Positions 15,871 through 27,594 of a stretch of DNA of 63,800 bases are shown here, piece after piece. The stretch spans positions 1 to 63,800 of the forward strand of contig CAYSQO010000005.1 of assembly GCA_964433315.1 (NCBI GenBank). Direction: 5' to 3'. Both the position numbers and the translations under genes were made by a program. The notes under the pieces were generated by a model. The model saw only the letters and a program-made list of their open reading frames with translations, did no database searches and was not told where the DNA came from. Origin of the DNA: Aquariibacter sp964433315 (GTDB lineage Bacteria; Pseudomonadota; Gammaproteobacteria; Burkholderiales; Burkholderiaceae_C). Position 1 is the first letter of the stretch; each line of letters begins with the position of its first letter.

Positions 15871-17994
15871 TCAGGCGCCGGGCGAGCGCGGGTAGCGCAG
15901 GTCCTCGACCAGGGCCTGCACCCGCGGGCCCGGCGGGCGGCTGAGCAGGCTGACCAGCACGATCACGGCGAAACCCAGCGGCACGCCGAAGACGCCAGCC
16001 GAGATCGGCAAGATGCCGAACCACAGCTCGATGGGCTGCTCGATGCCGAAGACCTTCCGCAGCCAGGGCTGGTTCACCACCATGTAGTAGGAGGTGATGC
16101 CCAGGCCGGCCACCATGCCGAGCACCGCGCCCGGTGCATTCGCGCGCTTCCAGAACACGCCGAGCACCAGGGCCGGGAAGAAGGCCGCCGCCGCGAAGGA
16201 GAAGGCCGCCGAGACGAGGAAGAGGATATCCGCCGGCTTCTGCGCCGCCACATAGGCCGCCGCCAGGGCCACCACCAGCAACAGCATCTTGGACAGCGTC
16301 ACGCGCCGCGCCGTCGAGGCGTTCGGGTCGATCATCTTGTAGTAGAGGTCGTGCGACAACGCGTTGGCGATGGTCAGCAGCAGGCCGTCGGCGGTCGACA
16401 GCGCGGCGGCCAGCCCCCCCGCCGCGACCATGCCCGACACCACATAGGGCAGGCCGCCGATCTCCGGCGTGGCCAGCACGATGATGTCGCCGCCGATCTT
16501 CATCTCGGCGAGCTGCAGCACGCCGTCGCGGTTGATGTCGCTGACCGACAGGAGCCCGGGATCGACCTTGGCCCAGCTGCCGATCCAGGCAGGCAGGTGC
16601 TCGAAGGAGGTGCCGACGAGGTTGTTGAAGACCTCGAACTTCACCAGCACGGCCAGGGCCGGGGCGGTGATGTAGAGCAGCACGATGAAGAGCAGCGACC
16701 AGGTCACCGACTCGCGCGCTTCCTTGACCGTCGGCGTCGTGTAGTAGCGCATCAGGATGTGCGGCAGCGCGGCCGTGCCGATCATCAGGCAGAAGACCAG
16801 GGCCAGGAAGTTGCGCCTCGACTCGGTGTAGGCTTGGCGCGCGGCGGCATCGCCCGCCGGATCGCCGGCGAACTGCGCCGCATGCTCGGGCATGCCGGCC
16901 AGCGGCCGGGCGCGGGCTTCGGCGCTGGCGCGTGCACGCTCGTAGGCCAGGGCGGCCTCGGTCTCGGTGGGCGGCAGCAGGGCCAGGGCCCGCTCGGCCG
17001 CCTGGATCTGCGCGAGCGGCGCGGTCTCGGCGCGCGCCTTCAGCTCGGCCAGCCGGGCCTCGGCCGCCTCGCGGTCGGCCTGCATGGCCGCCGGCACGTC
17101 GCGCAGCTTCGCGGCGGCGGCGTCGGCCTGGCGGCGCAGGATGTCGATCACCTGCTGCTCGCGCGGGTCGGCCATCAGCTCGCGTTCGCGCTCGCTGACC
17201 TTCTCCAGCTGGTAGCCGTACACGGCTTGCGGCAGGGGCACGCCGGTCTGCTTCACCGACAGCCAGACCACCGGCACCATGTAGGCGACGATCAGGATGA
17301 TGTACTGCGCCACCTGGGTCCAGGTCACCGCGCGCATGCCACCGAGGAAGGAGCAGACCAGGATGCCCCCCAGCCCCAGGAAGATGCCGATCTCGAAGGC
17401 CACCCCGGTCAGCCGCGTGCTGATCAGGCCCACGCCGTAGATCTGCGCGACCACGTAGGTGAAGGAGCACAGGATGGCGGCGAACATCCCGACCGCCCGT
17501 GCCGCATGCCCGCCGTAGCGTGCGCCGAGGAAGTCGGGGATCGTGAACTGACCGAACTTGCGCAGGTAGGGCGCCAGCAGCAGCGCGACCAGGCAGTAGC
17601 CCCCGGTCCAGCCGAGGATGAAGGCCAGGCCGCCGTAGCCGCTGAGGTAGAGCGTGCCGGCCAGGCCGATGAAGCTGGCCGCCGACATCCAGTCGGCCCC
17701 GGTGGCCATGCCGTTGTAGACCGCCGGCACGCGCCGGCCGGCGACGTAGTACTCGGCCGTGTCGGTGGTGCGGCTCATGATGCCGATGCCGGCATAGAGC
17801 CCGAGGGTGACGATCAGGAAGGTGAAGCCGATCCAGCTGCGCGGCATGCCCCGCTGCTCCAGGATGGCCAGCGCGATCACGAAGAACACGAAGCCCCCGG
17901 CATACCAGCCGTAGACCCGGTTCAGGCGGCGGCGAAAGATCCGGCTCTGGGCCGCCGCCGACAGGCGCACCGGGGGCCTGGCAGGCTCAGCCAT
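15871..17994 (-). CDS. Sodium:solute symporter, ActP/VC_2705 family, with large cytosolic insert
   Basis: 707 residues, longer than the usual about 550. The N-terminal half has the SSS motifs AEYYVAGRRVPAVYNGMATGADWMSAASFIGLAG and GGMRAVTWTQVAQYIIL. Between membrane segments there is a soluble, charged insert of about 140 residues (around 245-385) with coiled-coil character (ADREAAEARLAELKARAETA). Membrane segments resume at RRNFLALVFCLMIGTAALPHILMRYYT. Such carriers import small monocarboxylates (acetate-like) with Na+; substrate is not certain. The small DUF4212 gene ends 3 bp upstream, the standard two-subunit arrangement of this subfamily. Confidence 0.88.
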   Translation of the reverse strand: MAEPARPPVRLSAAAQSRIFRRRLNRVYGWYAGGFVFFVIALAILEQRGMPRSWIGFTFLIVTLGLYAGIGIMSRTTDTAEYYVAGRRVPAVYNGMATGADWMSAASFIGLAGTLYLSGYGGLAFILGWTGGYCLVALLLAPYLRKFGQFTIPDFLGARYGGHAARAVGMFAAILCSFTYVVAQIYGVGLISTRLTGVAFEIGIFLGLGGILVCSFLGGMRAVTWTQVAQYIILIVAYMVPVVWLSVKQTGVPLPQAVYGYQLEKVSERERELMADPREQQVIDILRRQADAAAAKLRDVPAAMQADREAAEARLAELKARAETAPLAQIQAAERALALLPPTETEAALAYERARASAEARARPLAGMPEHAAQFAGDPAGDAAARQAYTESRRNFLALVFCLMIGTAALPHILMRYYTTPTVKEARESVTWSLLFIVLLYITAPALAVLVKFEVFNNLVGTSFEHLPAWIGSWAKVDPGLLSVSDINRDGVLQLAEMKIGGDIIVLATPEIGGLPYVVSGMVAAGGLAAALSTADGLLLTIANALSHDLYYKMIDPNASTARRVTLSKMLLLVVALAAAYVAAQKPADILFLVSAAFSFAAAAFFPALVLGVFWKRANAPGAVLGMVAGLGITSYYMVVNQPWLRKVFGIEQPIELWFGILPISAGVFGVPLGFAVIVLVSLLSRPPGPRVQALVEDLRYPRSPGA

Positions 17995-17997
17995 CGC

Positions 17998-18270
17998 TCA
18001 CTCCTCCTCGGCCATGCCGTGGGCGTGGTCGAGCCGGTTCATGCAGTGGGCATAAAGGGCGATCAGCAGCACGTAGACGATCAGGGCGCCCTGCCCCGCC
18101 ACCCAGAAGCTGAAGGGCCAGCCGAAGAAGCGGAAGCTCAGCTCGCGGGCGAAGAAGGCCACGCCGAAGGTGACGCCGAACCAGACGAGCAGCAGCAGGC
18201 CGGTCAGCTGGAGGTTCCTGCGCCAGTAGCGGCGCGCGTGGAAGGGCGGAGGCATGGGCGGCTCGGTCAT
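17998..18270 (-). CDS. DUF4212 small subunit of the sodium:solute symporter
   Basis: 90 residues. HARRYWRRNLQLTGLLLLVWFGVTFGVAFFARELSFRFFGWPFSFWVAGQGAL shows the DUF4212 pattern: a basic lead and two transmembrane helices with FFGWPFSFW between, ending in a cytosolic acidic tail. These proteins are almost always encoded just before an SSS carrier, as here. The ATG starting TEPPMPPPFHARRYW was chosen; an upstream in-frame start adds 22 unconserved residues. Confidence 0.88.
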   Translation of the reverse strand: MTEPPMPPPFHARRYWRRNLQLTGLLLLVWFGVTFGVAFFARELSFRFFGWPFSFWVAGQGALIVYVLLIALYAHCMNRLDHAHGMAEEE

Positions 18271-18283
18271 CGGCAGGCGCAGC

Positions 18284-18913
18284 TTAGCGCCCGTCGGCGC
18301 CGGAAGCGGCCGACCGATCCGCCAGATCGCGGGCAAGCTGCGCCGCCACCTGCGGCTCGAAGCCGCGCAGGTGGGCGAGGATGGCCTGCGCGGCGGCGGT
18401 CTCGCCGCGCTCGGCCTGCACCCGGCCGAGCTGGAGCCAGGGGGCGGGACTCATCGGCTGCAGCCGGGTGGCCTGCTCCAGCGCCGGCACCGCCTCGTCG
18501 AGGCGACCCTGGCCGATCAGCACCCGGCCCAGGCCGTAGGCCGCGCGATCCAGCCCGGGCTGCAGCGCCAGGGCACGCCGAAAGGCGGCCTCGGCCTCGT
18601 CCAGCTGCCCGCCAGCCTCCAGCAGGAAGCCCAGGTTGAACCAGGCGCTCGCCGCCTCCGGCCGGAGCTGCACGAGCCGCCGCAGGTCGACAAGCGCGGC
18701 CGCGGGGCAACCGGCCTGGGCCAGCAGGTGCGCGCGGCTTGCGCGGGCATGGGCGTCGTCGGGGGTGCGGTCGAGCAGGCGCTGGTAGTCGGCCAGGGCC
18801 GCCGCGCTGCGCCCCAGGGCCAGCCAGACGCGGGCGCGCAGATGCAGGCCACGGTGCCCCAGCCAGTGGCGCAGGCCGCCTGCGGCCGCACCCGCCGGCC
18901 GCGGCTCGCTCAT
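18284..18913 (-). CDS. Tetratricopeptide-repeat protein
   Basis: 209 residues of tandem TPR helices: ALADYQRLLDRTPDDAHARA, ALVDLRRLVQLRPEAASAWF, NLGFLLEAGGQLDEAEAAFR and LGRVLIGQGRLDEAVPALE. No signal peptide or membrane segment is evident, so it is a cytosolic scaffold of unknown partner. The ATG overlaps the stop of the upstream membrane gene as ATGA; the other possible start two codons earlier is less likely. The two-gene set precedes the symporter genes on the same strand. Confidence 0.75.
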   Translation of the reverse strand: MSEPRPAGAAAGGLRHWLGHRGLHLRARVWLALGRSAAALADYQRLLDRTPDDAHARASRAHLLAQAGCPAAALVDLRRLVQLRPEAASAWFNLGFLLEAGGQLDEAEAAFRRALALQPGLDRAAYGLGRVLIGQGRLDEAVPALEQATRLQPMSPAPWLQLGRVQAERGETAAAQAILAHLRGFEPQVAAQLARDLADRSAASGADGR

Positions 18914-19209
18914 GTGCACAGGGCCTGGCCGGGCAGTGCGCGGCAGGCGGAGACCTTGAGCATCAGGGCGGCCAGCCAGATCCAGGCCAGGCCCAGGGTG
19001 GCCAGCAGGGGCAGGTGGCGGTCCAGGACGCGGCGCGGGCTGATCGCGCGGAACAGGCGCAACGCCGGACGACTGAGCAGGTCCAGCAGGCGGTAGACGG
19101 GATTGCGCTCACGCGCAGCGCCGGCCAGGAGGCCGAGCACGCCCCGGGCGATCAGCGCCATCAGCGCGATCTCCGCGAGCAGCTTGAGGGTCACGGCCAG
19201 CCAGAGCAT
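18910..19209 (-). CDS. Small membrane protein, YggT-like
   Basis: 99 residues with two hydrophobic segments: LWLAVTLKLLAEIALMALIARGVLGLL and LPLLATLGLAWIWLAALMLKV. Between them NPVYRLLDLLSRPALRLFRAISPR resembles the NP-x(3,5)-L-x-P-RxI stretch of YggT/YlmG proteins, but only one repeat is present. Function is unknown. The start was placed at the Met before the first helix; an upstream Met adds 12 residues. It overlaps the TPR gene by 4 bp and lies 136 bp downstream of ppsA on the same strand. Confidence 0.6.
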   Translation of the reverse strand: MLWLAVTLKLLAEIALMALIARGVLGLLAGAARERNPVYRLLDLLSRPALRLFRAISPRRVLDRHLPLLATLGLAWIWLAALMLKVSACRALPGQALCT

Positions 19210-19345
19210 GGGTCGTCGGTGTGGGCCGCGACTGTTGGGCGCCACGCTTACGACGCTCTGACGCCGCCCCAGCGACGGCGGCCCCGGCCTTCGCCGGGGC
19301 CAGCCACGGGCCGGGCCGGGCGGCCCGCCCGTCGCGCGGCCGCGC

Positions 19346-21739
<2,394 letters not shown>

Positions 21740-22017
21740 GACAATGCTCCAGAGAGTGAAAAAAACGGGGCGGGGGCCCAGGGCACGCTCGACGGCTGCC
21801 CGACCTGTTCTTGCTCTTCTGGGTCCGGACACCGGAACGCGCCACCCCTGCGTTGCGGGCGGATTGTAAGGACCGCGGCGGCTGGATCCGGGACAACCCG
21901 GGGGCGGGCGTCGTCCGGATGCCGCAGACGCGTCAGGGTTCACGCGTGTCAGCGGCCGCGGGGCTGGCGGGCCCTATGCTTGGCGCCCCTTCCCTTGCCC
22001 GTCCGCCCTGCCCCGCC
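21740..22017. promoter_or_regulatory. Divergent ppsA/ppsR control region
   Basis: 278 bp without a gene. On the ppsA strand TACAAT (21869-21864) is the best -10 candidate; no well-spaced -35 is seen. A poly-A tract (GTGAAAAAAACGG) lies just upstream of the ppsA ribosome site. Nothing else recognisable. Confidence 0.35.
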
Positions 22018-22836
22018 ATGGCCCAGCGCACCGTCTTCTACGTCTCCGACGGCACCGGCATCACCGCCGAGACCTTCGGCAACTCCATCCTTGCCCAGTT
22101 CGCGATCTCGGTCCGGCATGTGCGCCGGCCCTTCATCGACACGCCCGACAAGGCCCATCAGGTGGTCCGCGAGATCCACGAGACCGGCGAACGCGAGGGC
22201 CGCAAGCCCATCGTCTTCATCACCGTCATCGAGCCCGAGGCGCATCGCATCGTGTGCTCGGCGCCGGCCCTGGTGATGGACATGTTCCGCACCTTCGTCG
22301 AGCCGCTGGAGGAGGAGCTGGGCATCACCTCCAACCACCGCGTCGGCCGCTTCTCGGACGTCTCCAAGAGCCAGGAGTACAGCGACCGGATCGAGGCCAT
22401 CAACTTCACGCTGGCCCACGACGACGGCCAGTCCTCGAAGAACCTGGCCGAGGCCGACGTGATCCTGGTCGGCGTCAGCCGCTCGGGCAAGACGCCCACC
22501 TCGCTCTACCTGGCCATGCAGCACGGGGTGAAGGCCGCCAACTATCCGCTGATCCCCGAGGATTTCGACCGGGGCCACCTGCCGCCGGCCCTCAAGCCCT
22601 ACAAGAGCAAATGCTTCGGCCTGACGATCGCACCCGACCGGCTGTCCGAGATCCGCAACGAGCGGCGGCCCAACAGCCGCTACGCCTCGCTCGAGAACTG
22701 CCGCGCCGAGGTCGCCCAGGCCGAGCAGATGATGCGCCGCGACGGCATCGCCTGGCTCTCGTCGACGCACAAGTCGATCGAGGAGATCGCGACGACCATC
22801 CTGCGCGACATCCGGCCCGACCGGCTGGTGTACTGA
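22018..22836 (+). CDS. ppsR: PEP synthase regulatory protein (ADP-dependent kinase / Pi-dependent phosphatase)
   Basis: 272 residues. MAQRTVFYVSDGTGITAETF and the P-loop GVSRSGKTPTSLYLA (residues about 152-166) are diagnostic of the DUF299/PSRP family. The protein inactivates PEP synthase by phosphorylating its active-site threonine and reactivates it by phosphorolysis. The C-terminus includes SRYASLENCRAEVAQAEQMM and STHKSIEEIATTI. The upstream frame is open, but the ATG directly before AQRTVFYVSDG is the family start. It faces away from ppsA. Confidence 0.97.
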   Translation: MAQRTVFYVSDGTGITAETFGNSILAQFAISVRHVRRPFIDTPDKAHQVVREIHETGEREGRKPIVFITVIEPEAHRIVCSAPALVMDMFRTFVEPLEEELGITSNHRVGRFSDVSKSQEYSDRIEAINFTLAHDDGQSSKNLAEADVILVGVSRSGKTPTSLYLAMQHGVKAANYPLIPEDFDRGHLPPALKPYKSKCFGLTIAPDRLSEIRNERRPNSRYASLENCRAEVAQAEQMMRRDGIAWLSSTHKSIEEIATTILRDIRPDRLVY

Positions 22837-22851
22837 GCGCGGCCGCGCGGC

Positions 22852-23313
22852 TCAGCGGGCGCTCGGCCGGATGCTGGCGCCGGCGAAGCTCTGGCGCCAG
22901 GCCTCGGTGTCGTCGCCGTCCTGCATGGGGCGGCTGAAGTGGGCCTCCAGGCAGTGGCTGCCCTCCAGCACCCCGAGCAGGTGGGCGTGCAGGGTGCGGC
23001 GCCCCTCGGCCTCCAGGATGTAGAGCACCAGGAAGGTCGACTCGTCGAGCGGCGCGCGGTGGATGCGGTCGCGGTCCGGCATGTTCGGCCGGCGCACCAG
23101 GCCGCGCAGGAAGCGGCCGGCACAGACCCGGGTGCTGCCGACCTGCGGGACCGGCTCGGCCTGCAGGACGATGTCCAGGCCGGTGTCGGCCAGGGCGGGC
23201 GCACGCACGGTGTAGCCGGGCTCGGCCACGGTCTGCTCGTAGGCGCGGGCGGGTGCGCCGGCCAGGACCAGGGCCAGGGGGAGCAGCAGGGCGCACACGG
23301 GGGCAGGTCGCAT
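22852..23313 (-). CDS. Secreted hypothetical protein
   Basis: 153 residues. The first 24 form a Sec signal peptide (ALLLPLALVLAGAPARA|YEQ). The mature part contains VCAGRFLRGLVRRPNMPDRDRIHRAPLDESTFLVLYILEAEGRRTLHAHLLG and a second Cys in EGSHCLEAHF, so one periplasmic disulfide is possible. I do not recognise the family. It is convergent with ppsR (15 bp between stops) and may share a transcript with no other gene. Confidence 0.7.
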   Translation of the reverse strand: MRPAPVCALLLPLALVLAGAPARAYEQTVAEPGYTVRAPALADTGLDIVLQAEPVPQVGSTRVCAGRFLRGLVRRPNMPDRDRIHRAPLDESTFLVLYILEAEGRRTLHAHLLGVLEGSHCLEAHFSRPMQDGDDTEAWRQSFAGASIRPSAR

Positions 23314-23429
23314 CGGCAGGCTTCCGGACGGGCCGGGGCCCATGCCCCGGAGGCCCGCAATGTAGCCATCCCCCCGCCGCCGGCCCAGCCGAGGCAACCC
23401 GGCCCCGTGGCGGGGCGGCGGGCGCGGCT

Positions 23430-25082
23430 TCAGCCCTCGGACTCGGGCTCCTCGGCGGGCTCGATCCGCAGGCCCGGCAGCAGCTCGGCGGCGCGGGCCT
23501 CGGACAGCGCCTCCACGCTGCGCAGGCGGCGGTCCATGGCCCGGGTGCGCACGCCCGCATCGTCCAGGGTCTTGCCGGCCTCGTCGATCTTCTTGCGGGT
23601 CTTGTCCAGGATGGCGCCGAACTTGCCGAACTCGGTCTTGACCGCGCCCAGCACCTCCCAGACCTCGGCCGAGCGCTTCTCCAGCGCCAGGGTACGAAAG
23701 CCCATCTGCAGGCTGTTGAGCACGGCCAGCAGGGTGGTCGGGCCGGCCAGCATGACCTTGAACTCGCGCTGCAGGGCCTCGACCAGGCCGGGCCGGCGCA
23801 GGGCCTCGGCGTAGAGGCCCTCGGTGGGCACGAAGAGGATGGCGAAGTCGGTGGTGTGCGGCGGCGCGACGTACTTGTCGCGGATGCTGCGGGCCTCGGC
23901 GCGCAGGCGGGCCTCGATGGCCTTGGCCGCGGCCTCCACGGCCGGCGCGTCGGCACGCTCGTGGGCCTCGAGCAGGCGTTCGTAGTCCTCGCGCGGGAAC
24001 TTCGCGTCGACCGGCAGCCAGATCGGCGCCTCCGCCCCGCCGGCCGCCGGGCCGCGGCCGGGCAGGCGCAGGGCAAATTCCACCCGCTCGCTGCTGCCGG
24101 GCACGGTGGCCACATTGGTGGCGTACTGCTCGGGCGTGAAGACCTGCTCCAGCAGGCCGGCCAGCTGCACCTCGCCGAAGATGCCGCGGGTCTTCACATT
24201 GCTCAGCACGCGGTTGAGCGAGCCCACGTCGCGCGCCAGGCCCTGCATCTCGCCCAAGCCCTTGTGCACCTGCTCCAGCCGGTCGGCGACCTGCTTGAAG
24301 CTTTCGCCCAGGCGCTGCTCCAGCGTGGCGTGCAGCTTCTCGTCGACGGTGGCGCGCATCTGTTCGAGCTTCTTCTCGTTGTCGGCGGCCAGGCTCTGCA
24401 GGCGCTGCTCGACCCCGGCCTGCACGGCGGCCAGGCGCTGCTCGACGGTCTGGCGCATCTCACTCAGACGCTGGCCCTGCTGGTCGCCAAGCTGCTGCAG
24501 CTGCTGCACCTGCTGGCCGGCGGTCTGGCGGAGGGTGTCGCCCAGCAGCTCGCCCAGACGCTGCTGGGCCTGGGCCAGCTGGGCGGCGGCGGCCTGCTGG
24601 GCCTCGGCCTGGGCCTGGGCCTGGCGCGCCAGGCTGGCCTCCACCGCCTCGCGCAGGCGGGTGAAGGCGGCGTCCTGGGCCTCGCGGCTGCTGTGCGCCT
24701 GGACGCCCAGGGCCTGGGTGGTCTGGCCCAGGGTGTCGCCCAGCATCTGCTGGAAGGCGCCGAGCTGGCTGCGGAAGCTGTCGATCTGCTCGTTCTGCGT
24801 GCGGGCCACGTCGCCGGCCTGGGCCAGCAGGGTCTGCTGCATCCGGGCCAGGGCCTCGCCCTGCTCGCTGCGGCCGGCGCGGGCGCTGTCGTGCAGCTCG
24901 CGCAGCAGGCGGTCGCCGTCCTGCTGGCGGGCCTGGGCCAGGGCCTGCACGGCCGCCAGGGTGGCGGCCTGGGTGGGGGAATCGTCCGCGCGGCGCGCCA
25001 TCAGGCGCAGTTGCAGGACGAGGTTGAGCGCCAGCAGCGCCAGGGCCAGGGCGGCCAGGGTGAAGAGGATCCAGTCGGGCAT
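23430..25082 (-). CDS. rmuC: DNA recombination protein RmuC homologue
   Basis: 550 residues. One N-terminal membrane helix (ILFTLAALALALLALNLVLQL), a long Gln/Ala-rich coiled-coil (residues about 45-270), then the RmuC nuclease-like domain: TRGIFGEVQLAGLLEQVFTPEQY, WLPVDAKFPREDYERLLEAHE, SIRDKYVAPPHTTDFAILFVPTEGLYAEAL. RmuC limits recombination at short inverted repeats and has a predicted restriction-endonuclease-like core. It is oriented with the cytochrome b561 gene upstream. Confidence 0.93.
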   Translation of the reverse strand: MPDWILFTLAALALALLALNLVLQLRLMARRADDSPTQAATLAAVQALAQARQQDGDRLLRELHDSARAGRSEQGEALARMQQTLLAQAGDVARTQNEQIDSFRSQLGAFQQMLGDTLGQTTQALGVQAHSSREAQDAAFTRLREAVEASLARQAQAQAEAQQAAAAQLAQAQQRLGELLGDTLRQTAGQQVQQLQQLGDQQGQRLSEMRQTVEQRLAAVQAGVEQRLQSLAADNEKKLEQMRATVDEKLHATLEQRLGESFKQVADRLEQVHKGLGEMQGLARDVGSLNRVLSNVKTRGIFGEVQLAGLLEQVFTPEQYATNVATVPGSSERVEFALRLPGRGPAAGGAEAPIWLPVDAKFPREDYERLLEAHERADAPAVEAAAKAIEARLRAEARSIRDKYVAPPHTTDFAILFVPTEGLYAEALRRPGLVEALQREFKVMLAGPTTLLAVLNSLQMGFRTLALEKRSAEVWEVLGAVKTEFGKFGAILDKTRKKIDEAGKTLDDAGVRTRAMDRRLRSVEALSEARAAELLPGLRIEPAEEPESEG

Positions 25083-25140
25083 GGGGCGGATTCTCCGCCC
25101 TGCCCTGCGCGCCCCTTCCCGGCCCGGGGGCCGGCCGGCC

Positions 25141-25692
25141 TCAGCGGCCGGGCAGCATGCGGCGCAGGGTGTTGTCGCCGAGCTTGTAGTGGTGGAAGAG
25201 CGCCGCGGCCGCGTGCAGGCCGATCAGGCCGTAGAAGACGCGGCCGATGTCGCCGTGCCAGCCGCGGATGAGCTTGGCCAGCGCTTCATCGGGGGCGGCC
25301 AGCGGCGGCAGGTGCAGGCCGAAGAAGGGGATGGGATCGCCGCGCAGGCTGAGGATGAACCAGCCGGCCAGCGGCATGCCGAACATGATCAGGTAGAGCG
25401 CCGCATGCGCCGCGTGGGCCAGGGCGGTCTGCAGCGGCGGCGGGGCCGGCACGATGGGCGGCGTGCCGCCGCGCAGCCGCGCGATCAGGCGCACGCCCAC
25501 CAGGGCCAGCACGAGCAGGCCGAGGCTGAAGTGCGCGGCGCGAAAGAAGGCCCGCTCGGGCGTGCCGCGCTCGAAGAAGATCCGCGTCTCGACGAACAGG
25601 ATGGTCAGCGCGATGACGGCCAGCATCAGCCAGTGCAGCAGCACGCTCAGCCGGCTGTAGCGGGTCGGGGGGGTCGGGGGCGTGCGGGACAT
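25141..25692 (-). CDS. Cytochrome b561 (YodB/CybB family)
   Basis: 183 residues with four transmembrane helices. Haem-ligand histidines are visible in YSRLSVLLHWLML, FRAAHFSLGLLVL, and the C-terminal IGRVFYGLIGLHAAAALFHHY. Such di-haem b-type cytochromes pass electrons from ubiquinol, for example to superoxide or periplasmic partners. The start ATG SRTPPTPPTRYSRLSVLLHW was chosen; the long upstream frame is a shadow of the next gene. It is transcribed towards rmuC. Confidence 0.9.
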   Translation of the reverse strand: MSRTPPTPPTRYSRLSVLLHWLMLAVIALTILFVETRIFFERGTPERAFFRAAHFSLGLLVLALVGVRLIARLRGGTPPIVPAPPPLQTALAHAAHAALYLIMFGMPLAGWFILSLRGDPIPFFGLHLPPLAAPDEALAKLIRGWHGDIGRVFYGLIGLHAAAALFHHYKLGDNTLRRMLPGR

Positions 25693-25811
25693 GGCGGCGG
25701 GATCCGTTGGGCGGCGGGGAAGCGATCGGGCGCGCGCATCCTGCGCAGGCGGGTCCGGCTCGGCAAGGGGGCCAACTACCGACGGGACGATTTCCCGCCG
25801 GCGCCGGTGGC

Positions 25812-26816
25812 TCAGCCCGGCATCGGCGCCGGGGTCGGCGGCCGGCCGGCGTCGGGCCCGCAGCCCAGGGCGGCGATCAGGTTGTCGGCGGCCAGGCCCA
25901 CCATGGCGCGCCGCGTGGCCAGCGAGCCGCTGCCGATGTGCGGGGTGAGCACCACGTTGGGCGCGGCCAGCAGGGCCGGGTGCAGGGCGGGCTCGTTCTC
26001 GTAGACATCGAGGCCGGCGGCGCCGATCGTGCCGGCCTCCAGCGCACGGGCCAGGGCGGCGTCGTCGACGATGCCGCCGCGCGCGATGTTGACCAGGGTG
26101 GCGCCGGGCTTCATGGCGGCCAGCTCGGCCGCGCCGATGATGTGGTGGCTGGCCGGGGTGTAGGGCAGCACCAGCACCAGGTGATCGGCCTCGGCGAGCA
26201 GGCCGTCCTTGGTGGCCCAGCGGGCCCCCAGAGCCTGCTCCGTCTCGACCGGCAGGCGCGAGCGGTTGTGATAAACAACCTTCATGCCGAAGCCCAGCGC
26301 ACCGCGTCGCGCCACGGCCTGGCCGATGCGGCCCATGCCGAGGATGCCCAAGGTGCTGCCGTGCACGTCGGCGCCGGCGAACTGGTCGATCGCCCACTTC
26401 GTCCATTCGCCGCGGCGCAGGTAGCGCTCGGCCTCCGACAACTTGCGCGCCGCGGCCAGCAGCAGGGCGAAGCCCAGGTCGGCCGTGGTCTCGTTGAGCA
26501 CGTCCGGCGTGTGGGTGACCAGCACGCCGCGCGCCGCGCAGGCCTGCAGGTCGATGTTGTTCAGGCCCACGGCAATGTTGCTGACCACGCGCAGCTGCGG
26601 ATGCGCGTCGAGCAGGGCGACATCGACCCGCTCGCCGGCCGTGCACATCAGGCCGACACAGCCGGCCAGGCGGGCACGCAGCTCGGCCGGCGACCACAGG
26701 GCATCGTCAGGGTTGTCGACCAGCTCGAAGTGCGCGGCCAGCCGGGCCTGCAGGTCCGGGAAGATGCGGCGGGTGATCAGCACGCGGGGGCGGGCGGGGG
26801 CGAGGTGGTCGGCCAT
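25812..26816 (-). CDS. ghrB: D-2-hydroxyacid dehydrogenase (glyoxylate/hydroxypyruvate reductase type)
   Basis: 334 residues. The NAD(P)-binding motif is LGILGMGRIGQAVARR. Catalytic residues of the family are present: Arg in VNIARGGIVDDAAL, Glu in DVYENEPALHPALL and His in VLTPHIGSGSLATR. NRSRLP after the Rossmann strand has an arginine suited to NADPH. Expected reactions are reduction of glyoxylate to glycolate and hydroxypyruvate to D-glycerate. It lies with lutC and a deacetylase-like gene on the same strand, but gaps of 67 bp or more leave operon structure open. Confidence 0.88.
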   Translation of the reverse strand: MADHLAPARPRVLITRRIFPDLQARLAAHFELVDNPDDALWSPAELRARLAGCVGLMCTAGERVDVALLDAHPQLRVVSNIAVGLNNIDLQACAARGVLVTHTPDVLNETTADLGFALLLAAARKLSEAERYLRRGEWTKWAIDQFAGADVHGSTLGILGMGRIGQAVARRGALGFGMKVVYHNRSRLPVETEQALGARWATKDGLLAEADHLVLVLPYTPASHHIIGAAELAAMKPGATLVNIARGGIVDDAALARALEAGTIGAAGLDVYENEPALHPALLAAPNVVLTPHIGSGSLATRRAMVGLAADNLIAALGCGPDAGRPPTPAPMPG

Positions 26817-26883
26817 GCGGGGGAGTCGGTCGGCAGGAGGGCAAAGGCGGCGCGCCGCGGGCCGGCGCGCCGGGCGGGGCGGC

Positions 26884-27567
26884 TCAGGCGGGGATGGCGG
26901 CCGCGGCGGGCTCGTCGACCAGGATCACATGGACCCGGTAGGGGCCGTGGGCGCCGATGACGATGGTCTGCTCGATGTCGGCCGTGCGCGAGGGCCCGGA
27001 CACGGTGTTGAAGCCGCGCGGGATCTCGCCCAGCTCGCGGCGCATGCGCCCGAAGGCGTCCTCCTGGCAGGCGTCGATGCGGTCCACCGGCAGCAGCACC
27101 AGATGGGTCTCGGGCAGGAGGTGGGCGGCGGCCGGACGGCTGGGGTGGCTGGCGAAGACCAGGGAGCCGGTCTCGGCCACGGCGCAGAAGCAGTCCGTGA
27201 CGGCCAGCAGGTCGCCGTCGCGGGGGGCGCGCGCCTCCAGCGCCAGGCCGGCGCCGGCCCAGTCCAGGCCGGCCAGGCTGGGCGAGGCCACGCCCCGGCC
27301 CGGCAGTCCCAGCTCGGCCAGGTGGCGCGCGACGGCGGCGGGGGCCTCGGCCCAGCGGGCGATGCGGTCGAGCCGGGTCTCGAGCCGGGCGGCCATGCGC
27401 TGGAAGTGCTCGACCGGGCTGCCGTGCAGCGCGGGCACCGGACCGCGGGGGTGCTCGGCCAGCCAGCGGGCGCGCTCGGCCGCCTCGGCGGGCTTCTGGA
27501 GGTCATCACGGCCCTGACGGCTGCGGATGCGGGCCAGGATGCGGGCGCGGGCGGTCGAGGTGTCCAT
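26884..27567 (-). CDS. lutC: LutC/YkgG-family protein (LUD domain)
   Basis: 227 residues. The LUD domain shows LLAVTDCFCAVAETGSLVFAS, a diagnostic stretch, and PRGFNTVSGPSRTADIEQTIVIGAHGPYRVHVILVD at the C-terminus. In Bacillus LutABC oxidises L-lactate; LutC is the soluble partner of the iron-sulfur proteins LutA and LutB. Neither lutA nor lutB is in this window, so its partners must be elsewhere. The ATG is 27 bp from the end of the deacetylase-like gene. Confidence 0.88.
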   Translation of the reverse strand: MDTSTARARILARIRSRQGRDDLQKPAEAAERARWLAEHPRGPVPALHGSPVEHFQRMAARLETRLDRIARWAEAPAAVARHLAELGLPGRGVASPSLAGLDWAGAGLALEARAPRDGDLLAVTDCFCAVAETGSLVFASHPSRPAAAHLLPETHLVLLPVDRIDACQEDAFGRMRRELGEIPRGFNTVSGPSRTADIEQTIVIGAHGPYRVHVILVDEPAAAAIPA

Positions 27568-27594
27568 GGGCGCATTCTCTCCAGCGGGGGGATT

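Noticed and set aside
22018..22836. Antisense frame opposite ppsR (minus strand, 21949-22770)
   Set aside because: A shadow with Leu/Gly/Asp/Val-rich composition; ppsR itself has clear motifs.
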